Shown here piece after piece: positions 38,643 to 42,276 of a stretch of 42,276 nt of DNA. The stretch's first letter is position 1; every line of letters starts with the position of its first letter. The stretch covers positions 1-42,276 of the forward strand of contig NZ_BNBY01000050.1 of NCBI RefSeq assembly GCF_014656195.1. The letters run 5' to 3'. Below the pieces are notes generated by a model that was given only the letters and a program-made list of their open reading frames with translations, was not told the DNA's origin and made no database searches. The position numbers were made by a program, and so were the translations under genes. Origin of the DNA: Kitasatospora xanthocidica. GTDB taxonomy: Bacteria > Actinomycetota > Actinomycetes > Streptomycetales > Streptomycetaceae.

Positions 38643-41039
38643 ATCAGCACCTCCATCGCCCCCTCGGACTCCACCGGTCGCCCGGGCGACGCCGGACAGC
38701 CCCACCCCCTCAACCGTCCGGGCACCGCGACGGAAGCCGGCCCCCACCTCACCCGGGACGCGAGCGCGGACACCTCGACGGACACCACGGCGGCCGCCGG
38801 GCCCACCGGCCGCCGCCGGTTCCTCACCTACCTGCTGGCCGCGCCCACCCTCACCATCGGTGCCCGCCTCGGCCTCGACACCGCCGCCCCCGCCACCGCG
38901 CAGGCGGCCACGCCGGGCGCGGCACAGGCCGCACAAGCCGCCCACGCCGCGGCCGCCGCCCGGGACGCCGCACCCCCGCAACTGCTCGGCCTGCCCGGCA
39001 TCCCGGACGTCATCGACCTCGGCGACGCGATGATCCTGGCCGGACTGCCGACCTCCCACCTGCTGGTCCTGGAGATCACCCCCGCCGGGCGCGCCGTGCT
39101 GTACCTGCCCCGGCTGGAGGTCGGCCAGGGCCTGACCACCGCGATCGCGATGATGGTCGCGGAGGAGCTCGACGCCAAGCTCACCGACGTGGACGTGCCG
39201 CTCTCCGACGGCCGCCCCGAACTGCTCTTCAACCAGCTGACCGGCGGCTCCAACTCCGTCCGCTCGCTGTACGACCCGGTGCGCGGCGCGGCCGCCGCCG
39301 CCCGTGCCCGGCTGGTGACCGCCGCCGCCAGGCGCTGGAACGTTCCGGCAGACTCCCTGCGCACCGCCGACTCCGCCGTGCTCGCCCCCGACGGTCGCCG
39401 GGCCGGCTACGGCGAACTCGCCGCCGACGCCGCGACGGTGGTCCTGCCCGCCGTCCCCGGTACGCCCAAGCCCGCCGACCGGCTCCGCCTGGTGGGCACC
39501 CCGACCGGCCGGATCGACGCCCGCGACATCGTCACCGGCCGCGCCAAGTACGCCGGCGACCTCCAGGTCCCCGGCGCCGTGCCCACCGTGGTCGCCCGCC
39601 CCACCACCGTCAACGGCACCCTCAAGTCCCTGGACGCCTCGGCCGCCCGCGCCATGCCCGGGGTGCTCGGCGTGGTACAGATCCCGAGCGGGGTCGCCGT
39701 CCTCGCCGAGACCTTCGACCAGGCGCTCAAGGCCCGCGACGCGCTGCGCACCAGCTGGAACCCGGGCCCGGTCGCCGGGCTGTCCGACGCCGACGTCAAG
39801 GCCCGGCTGCGCTCCGCCCACCTGCCCTTCCTCATCCCGCCGCTGCTGACCCAGTACGTGGACGGGGAGTTCGACTTCGCCTTCGTGAACCACGCCCCGA
39901 TGGAAGTGCTCACCGCGATCGCCGACGTCCGGCCGAACCGGGCCGAGCTGTGGTTCGCGGCGCAGAGCCCGATCGTCGCCCAGCAGACCATCGCCGCCGA
40001 ACTCGGCCTGCCGCAGAGCGCCGTCACCGTGCACGTGGTCCGCGGCGGCGGCTCCTTCGGCCGTCGGCTGTTCTTCGACGCGGCGCTGGAGGCGGCCCTG
40101 ATCTCCAAGGCGGCGGGCCGCCCGGTCAAGCTGATGTGGACGCGCAACGACGACATGCGCCACGGCCGGATGCGCCCGGCCAGCCACCACCGGGTCCGGG
40201 CCACCTACGCCCTGGGGCAGGTGCTCAGCTGGGAGCACCGCGCCGCCACCGTCAAGACGGACCTCGGACACGGCCTCGGGGAGGCGCTCTCCGCCGCCGG
40301 GTTCAGCCTCTCGGTGGCCGGGCTCAGCCTCGCCCAGGCGTTCTTCCTGCTCACCGAGAAGAACCCGTACAACGTGGGCGTTCCCACCCAGCTGCTCTCC
40401 GAACTGCCGCTGGCCGTGCACACCGGCAGCTGGCGCTCGGTCTACTCGGGCAGCGTCCGGGTGGCCGACGAGATCATGATGGACGAACTGGCCCGGCGGA
40501 TGGGCCAGGACGAGGTCGCCTTCCGCCGCGCCCGGCTGCGCGGCGCCGCCGGCCGGGCCGTGCTGGACACCGTCGCCGCGAAGGGCGACTGGGGCCGCCC
40601 GCTGCCCCCCGGCCAGGCGCAGGGCATCGGCTACCACGACGAGCACGGCAGCATCGCCGCCTACCTGGTCGAACTGGACGCCACCGACCGCGCCAACCCC
40701 CGGGTCACCAAGGCCGTGATCGCCGCCGACGTCGGCCGGGTGATCAACCCCAAGGGCCTGGAAGCCCAGTTGACCGGCGCGCTGGTCGACGGCATCTCGG
40801 TGATCCTCCAGGCCGGCAACCACCTCGACAACGGTGCCTTCCGCGAAGGGAGTTACGGCGACTTCCACTACGCCCGGCAGCGGCACACCCCGCCGACGGT
40901 GGAGATCCACCTGCTGCCGCCGAGCGGATCGCCGGGCGGCGCGGGCGAGTTGGGCGTCCCGGCCGCCTCCGCCGCGGTCGCCAACGCCTACGCCCGGGCG
41001 ACCGGCACCAGCCCCCGCTCCTTCCCGATCAACTTCTGA
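38643..41039 (+). CDS. iorB: molybdopterin-binding oxidoreductase large subunit, IorB type, Tat-exported
   Basis: The protein has about 798 residues and belongs to the xanthine dehydrogenase/aldehyde oxidase molybdenum hydroxylases of the isoquinoline 1-oxidoreductase (IorB) kind. A Tat signal is present (GRRRFLTYLLAAPTLTIGA), so the folded enzyme is exported. Molybdopterin-domain landmarks are LEVGQGLTTAIAMMVAEELD, GGGSFGRRLFFDAALEAALI and GELGVPAASAAVANAYARA. It works with the 2Fe-2S subunit encoded 12 bases downstream. Start choice is difficult. The promoter puts the start after 38562, and the only GTG in frame (38595) has no good ribosome site. ATC 38643 (ISTSIAPSD) has GAAGGG 8 bases upstream and is used here. 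Confidence 0.85.
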   Translation: MSTSIAPSDSTGRPGDAGQPHPLNRPGTATEAGPHLTRDASADTSTDTTAAAGPTGRRRFLTYLLAAPTLTIGARLGLDTAAPATAQAATPGAAQAAQAAHAAAAARDAAPPQLLGLPGIPDVIDLGDAMILAGLPTSHLLVLEITPAGRAVLYLPRLEVGQGLTTAIAMMVAEELDAKLTDVDVPLSDGRPELLFNQLTGGSNSVRSLYDPVRGAAAAARARLVTAAARRWNVPADSLRTADSAVLAPDGRRAGYGELAADAATVVLPAVPGTPKPADRLRLVGTPTGRIDARDIVTGRAKYAGDLQVPGAVPTVVARPTTVNGTLKSLDASAARAMPGVLGVVQIPSGVAVLAETFDQALKARDALRTSWNPGPVAGLSDADVKARLRSAHLPFLIPPLLTQYVDGEFDFAFVNHAPMEVLTAIADVRPNRAELWFAAQSPIVAQQTIAAELGLPQSAVTVHVVRGGGSFGRRLFFDAALEAALISKAAGRPVKLMWTRNDDMRHGRMRPASHHRVRATYALGQVLSWEHRAATVKTDLGHGLGEALSAAGFSLSVAGLSLAQAFFLLTEKNPYNVGVPTQLLSELPLAVHTGSWRSVYSGSVRVADEIMMDELARRMGQDEVAFRRARLRGAAGRAVLDTVAAKGDWGRPLPPGQAQGIGYHDEHGSIAAYLVELDATDRANPRVTKAVIAADVGRVINPKGLEAQLTGALVDGISVILQAGNHLDNGAFREGSYGDFHYARQRHTPPTVEIHLLPPSGSPGGAGELGVPAASAAVANAYARATGTSPRSFPINF

Positions 41040-41051
41040 GGACCCGCCCCC

Positions 41052-41519
41052 ATGCCCACCCACACCTTCGTCCTCAACGGGCAGCCCGTCACCGTCGAAG
41101 CCCCGGACGACATGCCGCTGCTCTGGGTGCTGCGCGACAAGCTCGGCGTCACCGGCCCCAAGTACGGCTGCGGGGTGGGCGTCTGCCGCGCCTGCACCAG
41201 CCACCTCGACGGCCAGGAGTTCCAGCCCTGCACCCGGTCCGTCAAGGACTGCGCGGGCCACACCGTCACCACCATCGAGGGCCTCGCCGACGGCGAGACC
41301 CTGCACCCCGTCCAGGAGGCCTGGCTCTCCTGCGACGTCGCCCAGTGCGGCTTCTGCCAGCCCGGCCAGATCATGGCGGCGGTCGCCCTGCTGCGCCGCA
41401 CCTCGAACCCGACGGACGCGGACATCGACCAGATCCAGAACGTCTGCCGCTGCGGCACCTACCCGCGCATCCGCGAGGCGATCAAGCAGGCCGCGGCCCG
41501 GCAGCCGGCGCAGCCCTGA
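41052..41519 (+). CDS. iorA: 2Fe-2S subunit of molybdenum hydroxylase, IorA type
   Basis: The 155-residue protein binds two 2Fe-2S clusters. The N-terminal plant-type cluster has Cys40, Cys45, Cys48 and Cys60 (YGCGVGVCRACTSHL, then QPCTRS). The second, typical of xanthine-oxidase partners, has CGFCQPGQIM and CRCGTYPRI. It passes electrons from the molybdopterin subunit. It has no signal peptide of its own, so it should be carried out with IorB by the Tat system. The ATG at 41052 is 12 bases past the iorB stop. Together they would oxidise N-heterocycles or aldehydes outside the membrane; the acceptor is not encoded here. Confidence 0.94.
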   Translation: MPTHTFVLNGQPVTVEAPDDMPLLWVLRDKLGVTGPKYGCGVGVCRACTSHLDGQEFQPCTRSVKDCAGHTVTTIEGLADGETLHPVQEAWLSCDVAQCGFCQPGQIMAAVALLRRTSNPTDADIDQIQNVCRCGTYPRIREAIKQAAARQPAQP

Positions 41520-41540
41520 CGCGGGCGCGCCGGCGCGGAC

Positions 41541-41562
41541 GGGACTCGAAGACGGGCCCTAG
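41541..41562 (-). repeat. interspersed intergenic element, copy C
   Basis: GGGACTCGAAGACGGGCCCT plus AG matches copies at 15082 and 24311, with one base missing. It lies 25 bases past the stop of the minus-strand DinB-like gene. Confidence 0.7.
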
Positions 41563-41566
41563 CGAA

Positions 41567-41615
41567 GCACCACCGGCGCCGCCGGGGTCACGGGAGCACC
41601 ACCGGCGCCGCCGGG
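41567..41615. repeat. 29-bp tandem duplication at the 3' end of the DinB-like gene
   Basis: A 20-base stretch (GCACCACCGGCGCCGCCGGG) occurs at 41567-41586 and again at 41596-41615. The second copy encodes the last residues PAAPVVL of the protein; the first repeats them beyond the stop. Confidence 0.9.
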
Positions 41616-42196
41616 TCGCGGCCGAAGAACGCGGCGAGCCGGTCGTACGGCGGCGCGTCCTCGGGCACGGTGACGGCGGGGCCGAAGGCGTACCGCTCCT
41701 CCTCCACGCCCCGGTACTCGGGTTTGAGCGCGCCCTGCGCCCAGGCGAGCGCGACCAGCGCGACCTCGTGGTCCAGGCCCTCGGTGGACTGGCCGCTGGC
41801 CCGGGCCAAGTCCCAGCCGTGGACGGCGAATTCGGTGGTCTGCTGGTCGAGCGGGAAGCGGGCCGGCACGGTGCCGCTGCCGGGTGCCTCGACCGTCCCG
41901 TCGAGGTCCCCGGCCGCGCGCCAGGCGTCGACCAGGTCCTCGGCCCCGGCCTCGAAGGCGTGCAGCCAGTCCTCCTCGACCCGCTCGAAGGGCTCCGACC
42001 AGTCCGGCTGCCCGCCGTTCGCCCGTACGGTGAACTGCCGCAGGTCGTGGAGCAGGTGGCTGACCAGGTCGCCGACGTCCCAGGAGTGGCAGGGGGTCGG
42101 GTGGCCGGCCAGTTCGACGCCGGTGCCGTCGATCAGTCCGGCGGTCTGCGCGAGGGCCCGGGCGAGCAGTCCGATCGGGTCGTCCGCTGCGGTCAT
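41588..42196 (-). CDS. DinB-like / maleylpyruvate isomerase N-terminal-domain protein (TIGR03086 type)
   Basis: The 202-residue protein resembles the TIGR03086 group of actinobacterial DinB/MDMPI proteins. It starts with PIGLLARALAQTAGLIDG, then CHSWDVGDLVSHLLHDL for the metal-binding helix, and FAVHGWDLARASGQ with the conserved His and Asp. Such proteins are thought to be mycothiol-dependent metalloenzymes or thiol transferases, but the reaction is rarely known. ATG 42196 follows GAGAGGTG. It is convergent with iorA. A 17-base inverted repeat lies 26 bases upstream, with a TACGAT in its loop that could serve as the -10 box. Confidence 0.86.
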   Translation of the reverse strand: MTAADDPIGLLARALAQTAGLIDGTGVELAGHPTPCHSWDVGDLVSHLLHDLRQFTVRANGGQPDWSEPFERVEEDWLHAFEAGAEDLVDAWRAAGDLDGTVEAPGSGTVPARFPLDQQTTEFAVHGWDLARASGQSTEGLDHEVALVALAWAQGALKPEYRGVEEERYAFGPAVTVPEDAPPYDRLAAFFGRDPAAPVVLP

Positions 42197-42221
42197 GGCA
42201 CACCTCTCGGTCGGGGCACGG

Positions 42222-42275
42222 GTCGTGCCGGGCGGTCGATCGTAAGCACGGGCGCCGACGACCGCCCGGCACGAC
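42222..42275. repeat. perfect 17-bp inverted repeat at the right window edge
   Basis: GTCGTGCCGGGCGGTCG (42222-42238) and CGACCGCCCGGCACGAC (42259-42275) pair without mismatch around a 20-base loop. It may be the terminator of a gene beyond the window or a regulatory hairpin of the DinB-like gene. Confidence 0.85.
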
Positions 42276-42276
42276 A

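Noticed and set aside
38535..41306. 923-codon open frame opposite iorB
   Set aside because: It is a shadow frame; the plus strand has Tat, molybdopterin and 2Fe-2S features with an operon layout.

Overview
This window is chromosomal DNA from a very GC-rich actinomycete, most likely Streptomyces or Kitasatospora (family Streptomycetaceae). The grounds are the GC-rich third codon positions throughout, the GTG starts, the AAGGAGG-type ribosome sites and the gene families present: two-component system beside an ABC exporter, DUF574-type methyltransferase, YtrA-type GntR regulator, TerD proteins, mycothiol-linked DinB-like proteins and Tat-exported IorAB. No rRNA, tRNA, IS element or CRISPR array was found.

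Layout. 1-2842: class IV lanthionine synthetase (lanL) followed, after a 5-base gap, by the start of what looks like its precursor peptide gene, cut by the window edge. 2995-5251: a Clp-N-repeat protein divergent from an HtrA-like protease. 5248-7190: a frameshifted GNAT acetyltransferase, then a universal stress protein and a small membrane protein. 7364-9845: an autoregulated-looking GntR/DUF1648 pair, a 14-bp tandem repeat and another membrane protein. 9968-14755: SAM methyltransferase, a NarL/DesR-type two-component pair and a divergent two-gene ABC exporter. 14789-18915: a deletion-scarred pseudogene and two divergent DHA2 drug exporters, one carrying a C-terminal extension that looks like a winged helix. 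18919-22743: a possible small peptide gene, a membrane-anchored protein and a large LPNTG-type surface protein. 23144-26166: SDR epimerase, aldo/keto reductase and a TetR regulator with two matching operators. 26235-33524: SUKH-like protein, TerD protein, P450, secreted pyroglutamyl-peptidase-like protein, inorganic pyrophosphatase, a protein of unknown function and an Mrr nuclease-TerD fusion. 33583-38115: secreted CocE/X-Pro peptidase, cupin, Mut7-C protein and MFS exporter. 38643-42196: Tat-exported molybdenum hydroxylase (iorB/iorA) and a DinB-like protein.

How it fits together. Most of this is small accessory transcription units, not one large biosynthetic cluster. The clearest functional units are lanL plus precursor, response regulator/kinase plus ABC exporter, TetR plus aldo/keto reductase, GntR plus DUF1648 protein, and iorB plus iorA. 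Strong GC-rich hairpins separate most convergent genes. Several genes have a -10-like box only 7-10 bases before the start codon, which fits leaderless transcription.

Most worth a second look: the lanthipeptide unit at the left edge, the Mrr-TerD fusion, the transporter with a DNA-binding-like tail, several enzymes with a changed active-site residue (Cys to Ser peptidase, Asp to Glu pyrophosphatase, Phe to Leu P450), two different gene-decay events, and an intergenic element repeated three times at a fixed distance behind minus-strand stop codons.
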